A stretch of 41,314 nucleotides of DNA, taken from NCBI GenBank assembly GCA_964477485.1, contig CAYZEE010000004.1:1-41314 (forward strand), in the 5' to 3' direction. The stretch's first letter is position 1. Each line of letters starts with the position of its first letter. The notes beneath the pieces were generated by a model. That model ran no database searches, was not told the origin of the DNA, and was given only the letters and a program-made list of their open reading frames with translations. The DNA is from CAYZEE01 sp964477485. GTDB lineage: Bacteria > Patescibacteriota > Microgenomatia > Levybacterales > UBA12049. Of this stretch, positions 1 to 6,758 are shown in pieces. A program made the position numbers and the translations under genes.

Positions 1-54
1 ATATTCAAACTGTATCATAAATTCTTATGAAAGGCTAATTCGTCGACACGCCCA
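1..54. repeat. Left copy of 54-bp terminal inverted repeat
   Basis: Bases 1-54 are a perfect reverse complement of 41260-41313 (position i pairs with 41314-i), and the match stops at base 55. The repeat holds a GTCGAC palindrome near its inner end. It also holds a possible inward promoter, TTCAAA (4-9) and TATGAA (26-31 region), which is weak. In both copies the same reading frame (a TAA stop, then codons for F-V-D-T-P) runs inward into the adjacent gene. It may be a true inverted repeat or a contig-end k-mer shared by both ends; the length is close to a common assembly k-mer of 55. Confidence 0.9.
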
Positions 55-62
55 TCATACAT

Positions 63-419
63 ATGAGCAATGAAACCTCTCCTCCGCAAATATTTAATTC
101 GGACGGCTCTCTAAATGAAGGAAACCTCAGTAAGCATTACGGATTAGGAGTCAATGAAGCAATGCAGGAAGTTAAATTTGGTGAGTACACTGGTACAGTG
201 GCGGATATGTTGGCTGATGGACGATGTCCTGTTGGAGGAAGGATACGCGCGGCTTACGAAACAACAGGTATAGATGGAATTCTGGAGCAATTCGGAGCTT
301 TGAACATAATGGATCCAAACTTTAAAGTTGAAATTACAGAAGCAACTATAGAGAGAGCAAGATCAGAGGCTGGAGATATAAAAAAAAACAAGATTTTACC
401 TCAAGTCCAGCAGACCTAG
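63..419 (+). CDS. N-terminal part of a frameshifted, largely disordered protein of unknown function
   Basis: I do not recognise this family. The 118-residue frame starts at ATG 63, nine bases inside the left inverted repeat boundary, and reads as a folded-looking segment (residues about 20-105, with a run G-L-G-V-N-E-A-M and a single Cys at about 55). It ends just after a run of nine A (380-388). At this tract another frame opens and continues without a stop to 706, giving an acidic, Ser/Glu/Pro-rich sequence of the same style. At a run of eight C (683-690 region) the first frame becomes open again to 1298. The three pieces therefore look like one gene of roughly 410 codons with two compensating shifts. 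Whether the tracts are phase-variable, slippage sites or sequence errors cannot be told here. Confidence 0.6.
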   Translation: MSNETSPPQIFNSDGSLNEGNLSKHYGLGVNEAMQEVKFGEYTGTVADMLADGRCPVGGRIRAAYETTGIDGILEQFGALNIMDPNFKVEITEATIERARSEAGDIKKNKILPQVQQT

Positions 420-457
420 ATAAAAGTTACGATATAGATTCCTCTACTTCCAAATCC

Positions 458-706
458 TTGAAAAACCCTAAATATAAGAGTCTAGAGTTAGATGATTCTA
501 GCCCAGCTATAGATCAAATAAGTATTGAGTTGGCAAGCGAGATTCAGGAAGAGGAGCCAGAAGAAATAACTCCTCATGTTAATAGCATTGAGGCTACTGA
601 AGTAAAAATAGTTGAGAATCGCGAGATTCAAGCGATGCCTGAGTCTCGATCCGATAGCTCAACAAATAACGGTGTGCCAACTGCCCCCCCCAGAAATTAT
701 TTTTAG
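458..706 (+). CDS. Middle segment of the same frameshifted disordered protein
   Basis: This frame is open from the A9 tract at about 380 to the stop at 706; the first possible start inside it is a TTG at 458, with no convincing ribosome binding site, so it is more likely a continuation of the upstream gene than an independent one. The product is acidic and low in complexity (E-E-E-P-E-E, many Ser, Asp and Ile) with no recognisable domain. It ends just after the C8 tract, where the sequence continues in the original frame. No membrane segment is visible. Confidence 0.45.
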   Translation: MKNPKYKSLELDDSSPAIDQISIELASEIQEEEPEEITPHVNSIEATEVKIVENREIQAMPESRSDSSTNNGVPTAPPRNYF

Positions 707-1298
707 AAATAACCAAAAACCAATAAATGAAAAGTATGACGATATTCATCAAGTTGATGTGGCTGTAATTGCTAATCCAATTCTCGCTGAAGATGGACCA
801 CAAGTAATAACAGAAGACTTACAGGAACCAGATCAGGCTTTTATACAGCCTTTACCCAGCAATTCATTATCTGAAGAGGCATCAAGCTTAATTGCAGAAA
901 TAGACTCAAGTGAAAGCCCAGCTCCGATAAAAATCGGAGAAATTATCCCACAGATTAAAGATGTCATTGTCTTTGATCAAGCTGTATTAACTAGGGAATC
1001 AAGTCCGCCAGCCAATATGCCTCAACTCATAAATGATAACGCCAATTCTGGAAATTACCCAGAGGCGGACTCAACTTTAGATATACCGCATCATCAAGAA
1101 ATCTCAAACTTAGATAGAACGGAAATTGAACAGCCGTTTATTGGTGAAATTCAAGAATCTGGAAACCAACCATCTACTGAAAAACCACCAGTTATTTCAA
1201 CTAAACAACTTCAAATAGAATCAATTAATATGCTATTTTCTGCAGATAGTCGTGACAATCTAAGGAAAAGCGGAGGCATAGTAAGAACAGAAGTATAA
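612..1298 (+). CDS. C-terminal segment of the same frameshifted disordered protein
   Basis: The open frame begins at ATG 612, but up to about 690 it is a shadow of the middle segment; the meaningful part starts at the C8 tract and runs to 1298. It encodes about 200 acidic residues rich in Pro, Glu, Ile and Ser, with repeated short P-x-I and E-I-x-Q patterns and no Cys, hydrophobic membrane span or known motif. It ends 14 bases before the convergent gene at 1312. Same amino acid style as the two upstream segments, which supports one original gene of about 411 codons spanning 63-1298. Confidence 0.55.
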   Translation: MRIARFKRCLSLDPIAQQITVCQLPPPEIIFRNNQKPINEKYDDIHQVDVAVIANPILAEDGPQVITEDLQEPDQAFIQPLPSNSLSEEASSLIAEIDSSESPAPIKIGEIIPQIKDVIVFDQAVLTRESSPPANMPQLINDNANSGNYPEADSTLDIPHHQEISNLDRTEIEQPFIGEIQESGNQPSTEKPPVISTKQLQIESINMLFSADSRDNLRKSGGIVRTEV

Positions 1299-1311
1299 AA
1301 AGCATCTAGAA

Positions 1312-1560
1312 TCAATCATCTCCCGCCTCGCCGCCAACATTAACTCTAAATCCAGGATGTTGAATTTGTATCGGTATCTGGGTTGGAATTGGAGATAGTG
1401 TTGGAGTAGCGGTAGGTACCGGTGAATTTGTTGCCTGTTGATTTACCGGCATAGTAGTCGTATGAGTTTTTTGTATTGTATGGGAAATTGTTTGCAAAGA
1501 ACTGAAAAATACAATAAGAGCAAAAAGAATAAATAGTGCAATAATAAGTTTATTGTTCAT
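1312..1560 (-). CDS. Small membrane-anchored protein with Pro/Thr-rich stalk
   Basis: 82 residues. Residues about 4-22 form one hydrophobic N-terminal span, followed by a Thr/Pro-rich stretch (about 34-70) of the kind used as a cell-wall-spanning stalk, then a short acidic end with G-G-E-A-G-D-D. The sequence suggests a cell-surface peptide anchored by its N terminus. A TATACT box ends 8 bases before the ATG, in line with the short-leader promoters elsewhere in the window. It lies downstream of, and in the same orientation as, the flavin electron-transfer pair, separated by 21 bases. Function unknown. Confidence 0.6.
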   Translation of the reverse strand: MNNKLIIALFILFALIVFFSSLQTISHTIQKTHTTTMPVNQQATNSPVPTATPTLSPIPTQIPIQIQHPGFRVNVGGEAGDD

Positions 1561-1581
1561 GTTTTAAAAGTATAACATAGC

Positions 1582-3120
1582 CTAGACGTATCCTGGAAAA
1601 AAGTCCTTTTTAATATGCGTTAGCGGAACTCCCATTCCTAAAAGCACTTCTTCATATCCTGTTACCATTGGATGCGGACCAGAAAGGTAAAAGATACAGT
1701 CTTTAAAATCAGGTGCTGCTTCCTTTATCATTTCAGGGGTAACACGTCCCACTTTACCGGGCCATCCTTTGGGCACTGCTTTTTCATCAGTTAGGGTTAA
1801 GACAGTCTTTACTCCAGCTTCTTTTGCTTCTTCCAGGATATCCAAATATGCAATTTCTGAGTAAATTTTGTTGGCATACAACAATACAATTGGACGTTGT
1901 TGGTGAGTATCGATGCAGTATTTAATCATACTTCTAAAAGGAGTTATTCCAATACCCCCAGCTATAAAAACGAGTTTAGTTTTGGGATCTTCGGGTAGCG
2001 TAAAATCACCTGCTAGATTCCCTGCAACAATTGGCGTTTTTTCATCAAGATTCAGTAGCGCTCTTTTGAAACTGCTTCCTTGCGGGTAAAATTTTATACC
2101 CAAATGTACGGAATCTTCTGTTGGCGAGGAAGCAATAGTAAAGTATCGTCTATTTCCTCTACTGTCCGAATCTTCATGCGGAAGCGTCCATTCCATATAT
2201 TGTCCAGGAGAAAATGTAAGCCGTCCTGTTGTTGGAGTAAACACAAAATCAATAACATCTTCTCCATAATTTACCTTTTCTTTTATATGTAAATAGAGTT
2301 TTTGCTTTGGACTGACTAGATAGGAAAATATATTGCCGGTAACAAGTGCTAACTCGGGGATTGAATAAAGTGTTCCTAAGTGAATATGTGGAGAAAATAA
2401 GAATCCAACAAGCCCTCCATAAAAAATACGGAGGTTTCTTGTCGGAGGTGTTGTAAATGGTTCTGTGAGCATAACAAATGCGAAAAAAAGAAGGGATGAA
2501 TGAAAGATAAGAGTTTTGAAGGTCGCTACTAAATTTCCACCATGATAAATGGTAAAAAAAGCTTCAGTAATAGATGCGACAACGAAAAAGATTAAAACCA
2601 TATCTTCCCGGCGAATTTTACGAATAATTGAAAGCCCAAAAAGAAGGACAAAAGGCATCATTACTGTTGTCCCAATCCACCAATTTGCCGAATCATTCAA
2701 CCAAAGAGCAGTCAAAACAACGGCAATAGCAACAGGATTGAAAATATGCTTTCTATTAATTGCCAATATATATTTTGATGCCATTGCCAAAACAGGAGCC
2801 CAAAAAAGAATCAATAAATCATTCGTACCTCGAAAAGGCGGAACAATAAGCGTAAGGATAAGAGCGGTAATGTATGCCGATTCAACATTTGTTGGCGCAT
2901 TAAATACTTTGGAGAATATGCCGTTGGTAATGAGTGATAAAAAAAGGATAAAAGCGGTGGAGAATAGGATTGATCCGGGAGAATATGGCAATATACCTAA
3001 AAATCCGAATAGTATGGCAATGACCAAAAGTCCTATTAACCCATACAGTACCAATCGATACATGGTAATCCGGTCAAGAATGTTATCAATAAATTGCAAC
3101 ATATTAATGCGCTTGGGCAA
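1582..3120 (-). CDS. NqrB/RnfD-like membrane domain fused to a ferredoxin-NADP reductase-type FAD/NAD domain
   Basis: 512 residues in two parts. Residues 1-270 form about eight membrane helices and include H-I-F-N-P (125-129), which resembles the conserved N-P segment of NqrB/RnfD subunits. Residues 275-512 are a flavodoxin/ferredoxin reductase fold: S-P-G-Q-Y near 304, the FAD-binding R-Y-F-T-I-A-S-S-P (325-333), the nucleotide-binding G-G-I-G-I-T-P-F (388-395), and Y-L-S-G-P-H-P-M near the C terminus. The family role is moving electrons from NAD(P)H through FAD to a membrane partner. The gene overlaps its upstream neighbour, which encodes a covalent-FMN domain, by 17 bases, so the two are probably co-translated. 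A proton or sodium pumping role is not shown; no other Rnf/Nqr subunits are present. Confidence 0.8.
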   Translation of the reverse strand: MPKRINMLQFIDNILDRITMYRLVLYGLIGLLVIAILFGFLGILPYSPGSILFSTAFILFLSLITNGIFSKVFNAPTNVESAYITALILTLIVPPFRGTNDLLILFWAPVLAMASKYILAINRKHIFNPVAIAVVLTALWLNDSANWWIGTTVMMPFVLLFGLSIIRKIRREDMVLIFFVVASITEAFFTIYHGGNLVATFKTLIFHSSLLFFAFVMLTEPFTTPPTRNLRIFYGGLVGFLFSPHIHLGTLYSIPELALVTGNIFSYLVSPKQKLYLHIKEKVNYGEDVIDFVFTPTTGRLTFSPGQYMEWTLPHEDSDSRGNRRYFTIASSPTEDSVHLGIKFYPQGSSFKRALLNLDEKTPIVAGNLAGDFTLPEDPKTKLVFIAGGIGITPFRSMIKYCIDTHQQRPIVLLYANKIYSEIAYLDILEEAKEAGVKTVLTLTDEKAVPKGWPGKVGRVTPEMIKEAAPDFKDCIFYLSGPHPMVTGYEEVLLGMGVPLTHIKKDFFPGYV

Positions 3121-3616
3121 GCGCTGAGGTAAGAGACTGTTGAAATGCTTGACTTGTATCTGATGCTCCTGATACGATGTCTACCTGGGCGGATTGTGCT
3201 TGGATTGCTTCCTGTTTTAGGTATGGCATTGCCTGCGTATTAATTGCGATAGATGTACTTCTGTCATTTGGATACTGTAGAAAAATGACGTCCGTAATCC
3301 TTCCGCCACTAATTACAGCTTGAACTTGGACATTTCCATAAAATGCATCTGCAACACTACCTGTATATGTTCCATTTCTATACTGACCTTGTTGGGCAGT
3401 GGGATTTGTCGAACCGCTTGCAGGAGTAGTGGTAGGAGTTGCTTGTGGAGGCGGGTTTCCAGAACTACCTTGTGCTGAAGGTGTTGTTGTATTAGTTATA
3501 TTTTGTTGTGGCTGTTGTGGAATATTTAAAGGAGTACTATTTATATCTTCCTGCCTGGACAAGCCATTTATGATAAAAAGACCTATTACAAACATTGAAA
3601 GGAGTATTTTTTTCAT
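3104..3616 (-). CDS. FMN-binding domain protein, exported (RnfG/NqrC-like domain)
   Basis: 170 residues. An N-terminal hydrophobic segment (3-20) acts as signal peptide or anchor, followed by a Gln/Thr/Pro-rich linker (about 25-78) and an FMN_bind domain (79-165). Family hallmarks are visible: G-x-Y-x-N-G-T-Y-T-G at the start, G-G-R-I-T-D-V in the middle, and V-S-G-A-S-D-T-S at 148-155, matching the S-G-A-[TS] site where ApbE attaches FMN to the last Thr or Ser. The domain is expected on the outer face of the membrane, receiving electrons from the FAD/NAD membrane protein encoded by the overlapping downstream gene. No apbE gene is present in the window, so the flavinylating enzyme must be encoded elsewhere. 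Confidence 0.85.
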   Translation of the reverse strand: MKKILLSMFVIGLFIINGLSRQEDINSTPLNIPQQPQQNITNTTTPSAQGSSGNPPPQATPTTTPASGSTNPTAQQGQYRNGTYTGSVADAFYGNVQVQAVISGGRITDVIFLQYPNDRSTSIAINTQAMPYLKQEAIQAQSAQVDIVSGASDTSQAFQQSLTSALAQAH

Positions 3617-3687
3617 AGAAATTGTACAGACACAAAGACCTTGTTTAAGTATACAGTTTTTTCTATAGAAGAACTATATCCAAGCCT

Positions 3688-3900
3688 TCATGAAGATCCC
3701 AGTGAGTAGTTATACTGTAGTCTCCTTATTTCTTCCCACCTTTGCTTCATTTCCCCAAAATATCCAACATTAAACATTGGTCGAACTGCCGGAGCGTAAT
3801 CTATTGGTATGAGGTAGTGTGGCTCGGGGAGCACGATGGCCGTTACGCGAACGGAAGTATTCTCAGTAAGCGGTTTTAGCTCGTCAGTTAAAAGTATCAA
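3688..3900 (-). pseudogene. Relic coding fragment, copy A of a diverged pair
   Basis: A 70-codon frame without convincing start signals. The translated text has protein-like character (L-P-E-P-H-Y-L-I-P-I-D-Y-A then K-Q-R-W-E-E-I-R-R-L-Q). The part 3714-3836 aligns by eye at roughly 60 percent with 6981-7104 in the same orientation, where all frames carry stops. It directly follows a transposase-like remnant in another frame. The best reading is a decayed gene tail. I do not recognise the parent protein. Confidence 0.4.
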
Positions 3901-4085
3901 GTGTTGGTCCTAGACCATATTTGTAGTAGTGGGTATTCACTTGTATTCTAAATGCAGCTATGTCTGAAAGTTCCCATGGTAAAAGAGTTTTGTATTGATT
4001 TCATTAGCCTACGATAACTCTTTTTAGAGAATTTTGGAAGTAGATAGTTCTTGTGATGTACGTCGCTCATAAATTCCTTAATCTT
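3884..4085 (-). pseudogene. Decayed N-terminal fragment resembling a helix-turn-helix transposase/integrase
   Basis: On the minus strand, 4000-3884 encodes 38 residues containing L-L-P-W-E-L-S-D-I-A-A-F-R-I-Q-V and H-Y-Y-K-Y-G-L-G-P-T-L-D-T-F, ending at a TGA. The style matches the N-terminal region of integrase-type transposases, where a helix of the form F-R-x-x-V-x-x-Y-Y-x-x-G-x-x-x-T-x-x-x-F begins a helix-turn-helix. A second frame just upstream (about 4085-4005) adds K-F-S-K-K-S-Y-R-R-L-M-K, as if one base had been lost. The catalytic core is absent. The family call is from memory of the motif and is tentative. Confidence 0.3.
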
Positions 4086-4189
4086 CCGAAATGTATTGCG
4101 ACTTATTCATAGGCAAATAAACTACCTTATGGCAGAAACCACAGGGTATTCTCTTGAAAATAAAAATCTTTTAGTGTTTGAGTAAAATA

Positions 4190-4218
4190 GCGACAGGGGA
4201 GTCAAAATAGTGTATAAT
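4190..4218 (+). promoter_or_regulatory. Promoter of the 39-residue basic protein gene
   Basis: GCGACA (4190-4195) and a perfect TATAAT (4213-4218) are separated by 17 bases. The -10 box ends 7 bases before the ATG at 4226, so transcription would begin at or within a base or two of the start codon, giving a leaderless mRNA. Confidence 0.65.
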
Positions 4219-4225
4219 CAAATCC

Positions 4226-4345
4226 ATGGCAAAGCGAGATACGGGAGTCGGGAAAAGAAAAAGAACCCATTCATACAAGACCAAGAAAAGACTTGAAATA
4301 AAATATAAGATGCTGGCAAAAAAAGCCAGCAAGCGGCATAGATAG
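4226..4345 (+). CDS. Small highly basic protein (39 aa), possibly ribosome- or nucleic-acid-associated
   Basis: ATG 4226 to TAG 4343-4345 encodes 39 residues, about half of them Lys or Arg, starting M-A-K-R-D-T-G-V-G-K and ending K-A-S-K-R-H-R. It has its own consensus promoter placed for leaderless translation. Size and charge resemble small ribosomal proteins such as bL34 or bTHX, but the sequence matches neither closely, so I give no name. The 3' end contains a perfect 6-bp hairpin (GCTGGC/GCCAGC around seven A, 4313-4331), and a 9-bp inverted repeat (GCATAGATA/TATCTATGC) spans the stop codon to about 4363; this could end transcription. Confidence 0.55.
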   Translation: MAKRDTGVGKRKRTHSYKTKKRLEIKYKMLAKKASKRHR

Positions 4346-4363
4346 ATCTCCTTTCGTATCTAT
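4336..4363. terminator. Inverted repeat between convergent genes, possible terminator
   Basis: GCATAGATA and its exact complement TATCTATGC are separated by about 10 bases, across the stop codon of the 39-residue gene and beyond the end of the Nudix fragment. There is no run of T after either arm, so intrinsic termination is only a possibility. Confidence 0.3.
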
Positions 4364-4441
4364 GCGAACATTGGTATTCTAAGTGATTCATACAAGGTTT
4401 TAATCTGTGTAAGTTGAATATCAAACTCAATTTTTCGGTTC

Positions 4442-4729
4442 CTAAATGCATTTGCTAGCGGGAGCACTTTTCTTGAATTGTTTCTTTTTGTGGTATCCCT
4501 TTTCCTCAATAAACTCGTGAATACAAATAAAATGCGGATCAAATACATCCAGTCCTGTTTCCTCCTTTGTCTCTCTTTTTAGTGCAGCTTCCAGAGTTTC
4601 GCCGACTTCTACATGTCCGCCTGGTATTACATACTTATCTTTCCACTTGTGAGACTTTACAAGTAGAATTTCTCCGTTTTTATTAAAAATAAAAGCGCCA
4701 ACAACAGGCTCCGGATATTGTTGCATCAA
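4442..4729 (-). CDS. Nudix hydrolase, C-terminally truncated
   Basis: 95 residues. A complete 23-residue Nudix box is visible at 38-60: G-x5-E-x7-R-E-x2-E-E-x-G, with all the metal-binding Glu residues. The preceding V-V-G-A-F-I-F and I-L-L-V-K are the usual first strands. The family cleaves nucleoside diphosphates linked to another group. Nudix proteins are normally 130-150 residues; here the frame stops after K-K-Q-F-K-K at about 85. Sequence in another frame (to about 4360) continues with protein-like composition but no clear Nudix C-terminal strand-helix, which suggests a frameshift or truncation. Activity is uncertain. Confidence 0.75.
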   Translation of the reverse strand: MMQQYPEPVVGAFIFNKNGEILLVKSHKWKDKYVIPGGHVEVGETLEAALKRETKEETGLDVFDPHFICIHEFIEEKGYHKKKQFKKSAPASKCI

Positions 4730-4804
4730 AAGAATTATAATTCCATGCGATTTATAAGTCTAGAGCATAAAATCTAAGTGCGGAGATGTTGAGGAATAGA
4801 GTTG

Positions 4805-5518
4805 TTACCGGACAAATTTGTCAAGCGTAGATGATTCCTGTTTTTGAGAAATGTATCCGTTATTTACCATTTCTTCCAACACGATTTTAGTTTCCTTATA
4901 AGCTGAATTTTGGTGAATACTTAAATAACTTGGCGCATTGATAAGCGCAATTAGATAGGCAGATTGTGTAAGGGAAAGTTTTACAGGAGTTGTCTGAAAG
5001 TATACTGCTGCAGCCTGAGAAATGCCATACGCCCCTTTACCATAATAAATATCATTGAGGTACATTTCTAAAATTTTATCTTTTGAAAAATGCAGGGTAA
5101 TAATAAGCGCTAAGATTTTTGTTTCAATGTCTGTTTTAAACGTATCCCGATCGTGATAATACACGTTTTTTGCTAACTGTTCGGTTATCGTACTTGCTCC
5201 TTGCCTATTGTCTGTTGTAAGAGTGAAATATAAAGCGCGGACGTTAGCAAGGGAATCTATTCCAAAGTTTGAATAAAATCTTCTGTCCTGGGAAGAAACA
5301 GCAGCTTCTTTTACAAATTTGTTAATTTTACTACTTGGCATATACGCCTCGTGACGTTTTTGTAATTGCTCTAAAAGATGCTGGGGAGTTTGTGTTGCAA
5401 GGGTATTTTCATATATCACGAATGGAACGGCAAAAAACAAGAAAATAGCTATGAATACGATACCAGCTATCGAGAAAATAACAATGTATTTCTGCTTTGA
5501 TTTTCTTTTGGTTTGCAT
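4805..5518 (-). CDS. GT51 peptidoglycan glycosyltransferase-like protein with altered catalytic site
   Basis: 237 residues. One N-terminal membrane span (11-35) is followed by a GT51 domain without a transpeptidase domain, as in monofunctional glycosyltransferases. Motifs are recognisable: S-Q-D-R-R-F-Y-S-N-F-G-I-D (76-88), G-A-S-T-I-T-E-Q-L-A-K-N (107-118), D-I-E (130-132) and Y-L-N-D-I-Y-Y-G-K-G-A-Y-G (153-165). In active enzymes motif 1 is E-D-x-x-F with Glu as catalytic base; here the codon is CAG (Gln77). The usual His in the motif is Asn84, and the R-K-x-x-E motif reads K-T-D-I-E. The fold is intact but catalysis is doubtful. Normal family role: polymerising lipid II outside the membrane. 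Confidence 0.85.
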   Translation of the reverse strand: MQTKRKSKQKYIVIFSIAGIVFIAIFLFFAVPFVIYENTLATQTPQHLLEQLQKRHEAYMPSSKINKFVKEAAVSSQDRRFYSNFGIDSLANVRALYFTLTTDNRQGASTITEQLAKNVYYHDRDTFKTDIETKILALIITLHFSKDKILEMYLNDIYYGKGAYGISQAAAVYFQTTPVKLSLTQSAYLIALINAPSYLSIHQNSAYKETKIVLEEMVNNGYISQKQESSTLDKFVR

Positions 5519-5696
5519 ACACGTATTATACCGAAAGATTCAGGGTATTTATCCGTGCTCGACAACAAACGGGCGAAAGGCTTAAGCTAAAGTGAGCCAA
5601 TATCTTCGTAATAATAAATGAGAGAGGAAAAGAAATCACGGAAAGAATAAGAAAAAAGACACATCGTGCGGTAAATACAGTTACGAAATTCATAAA

Positions 5697-6512
5697 TTAC
5701 CCCTGACGCTTTTTTATATCCAGGCGGGTAATAGAAAGAAATGCAACGAAAACTATAATAAGAATAGTTAACGCGATACTTGTTCTACCTGTTCCAAAGC
5801 CAATACCTCCCATGTCGGGTGTTCTTCCAAACCAATCGGCAAATGAAGCACCAAGCGGTCTGGTAAAAATATATGCAGCCCAGAAAGTAAATACTTCATT
5901 TGTTTTGAAAACTTTGTAAGCGATAAGTGGAATAGCAAATAGCATTGCAAATAAAACTCCTGACATTAAATATCCTAGGTTGAGCGTTATTGCTGTCATG
6001 TCTCCTGTTGCTGTGCCAAGTGCAAAGGTAGTAATGATCGTAATCCAGTAAAATAACTCACGTCTGGGATTTGTAATACTGTGGATAGATAGCGTATGCT
6101 CGATCTTATGCCAAACAATAAAGATAATTGTCAGCGCAATTGCAAAACAGATTGTTGAAAAAAGATATGGTACTCCTAGGACAATATGGACAACATCTGC
6201 TGCCATTGCGCCAAACACCGCTACCATCGTAACAGCCAGCCAGTATATCCATGCAACATATCTTCTTACCCAGAATTGGAGAATAATAGCTATTAAAAAT
6301 CCAATAAACCCAATAATTACTGCGATAACAGGATTCATGTGGTGCACCATAAAATCAGAGGTAGATTCACCCATTGCAGTAGTAAGCAGTTTGATAATCC
6401 AGAAAATAATTGTTATTTCAGGTACTTTCCTAAGCAATTCTTTAGAAAGAATTTTTTGCAGAAACATAAGCGATTCTAGAAGTTTAATAATACCACTCTT
6501 AGCATTACGCAA
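5697..6512 (-). CDS. COG4705-type multi-pass membrane protein
   Basis: About 271 residues as read from a TTG; an internal ATG at residue 16 (6467) may be the true start. Seven or more membrane helices are visible. The segment K-V-P-E-I-T-I-I-F-W-I-I-K near residue 30 followed by T-T-A-M-G-E-S-T-S-D-F, and a second related half near 150-175 (F-Y-W-I-T-I-I-T-T-F-A-L-G-T-A-T-G-D), show an internal duplication typical of the COG4705 family, whose biochemical role is unknown. A third conserved patch, F-T-R-P-L-G-A-S-F-A-D-W, lies near residue 225. No operon partner; it stands between sparse intergenic regions. Confidence 0.7.
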   Translation of the reverse strand: MRNAKSGIIKLLESLMFLQKILSKELLRKVPEITIIFWIIKLLTTAMGESTSDFMVHHMNPVIAVIIGFIGFLIAIILQFWVRRYVAWIYWLAVTMVAVFGAMAADVVHIVLGVPYLFSTICFAIALTIIFIVWHKIEHTLSIHSITNPRRELFYWITIITTFALGTATGDMTAITLNLGYLMSGVLFAMLFAIPLIAYKVFKTNEVFTFWAAYIFTRPLGASFADWFGRTPDMGGIGFGTGRTSIALTILIIVFVAFLSITRLDIKKRQG

Positions 6513-6649
6513 ACAAGATTTAATAAGCCATGTGTCTTAATTGAAGTTTTTTAATCTCAATCCATCTTTGCCTTAATTCTACAATAAAGCGTAATATAAG
6601 AGGATCAAAATGAAGTGCATTAAAGGTTCTTTATCAGAGGTCTGAATTA

Positions 6650-6678
6650 TTGACAGCGCTGGCTTTCAAGCATAGACT
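6650..6678 (+). promoter_or_regulatory. Promoter of the tiny membrane peptide
   Basis: A perfect TTGACA (6650-6655), a 17-base spacer and TAGACT (6673-6678). The -10 box ends 6 bases before the ATG at 6685, the same leaderless spacing seen at other genes in this window. Confidence 0.55.
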
Positions 6679-6684
6679 GTTCTT

Positions 6685-6753
6685 ATGGATACAGTTAGAC
6701 CAATTAGTCTGCTTGTGCTGGTTCTGATGATAGTCATTGTAGCAGCACAGTAG
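6685..6753 (+). CDS. Tiny hydrophobic peptide (22 aa)
   Basis: ATG 6685 to TAG 6751-6753 encodes 22 residues beginning M-D-T-V-R-P-I-S and continuing as an uninterrupted Leu/Val/Ile helix of about 15 residues ending A-A-Q. The length suits a single membrane-spanning peptide. Support comes from the well-formed promoter immediately upstream rather than from any family I recognise. A second small hydrophobic frame begins 5 bases after its stop. Confidence 0.4.
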   Translation: MDTVRPISLLVLVLMIVIVAAQ

Positions 6754-6758
6754 ACATC

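Noticed and set aside
594..803. Minus-strand frame of 69 codons across the C8 tract
   Set aside because: Lies opposite the disordered protein and begins without any promoter or ribosome binding site; its hydrophobicity arises from the complement of acidic codons.
2549..3127. Long open frame (192 codons) on the plus strand opposite the NqrB/RnfD-FNR gene
   Set aside because: Composition is Lys/Ile/Arg-rich without domain pattern, and the minus-strand gene has clear motifs; it is an antisense shadow.
4309..4335. GCTGGC/GCCAGC hairpin as an intrinsic terminator
   Set aside because: It lies inside the 39-residue coding sequence and is not followed by a T run.
5585..5706. Possible small basic gene on the plus strand after the GT51 gene (text E-I-T-E-R-I-R-K-K-T-H-R-A-V)
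   Set aside because: The frame has no usable start and would need a frameshift to join to an upstream GTG; too weak to list as a gene.
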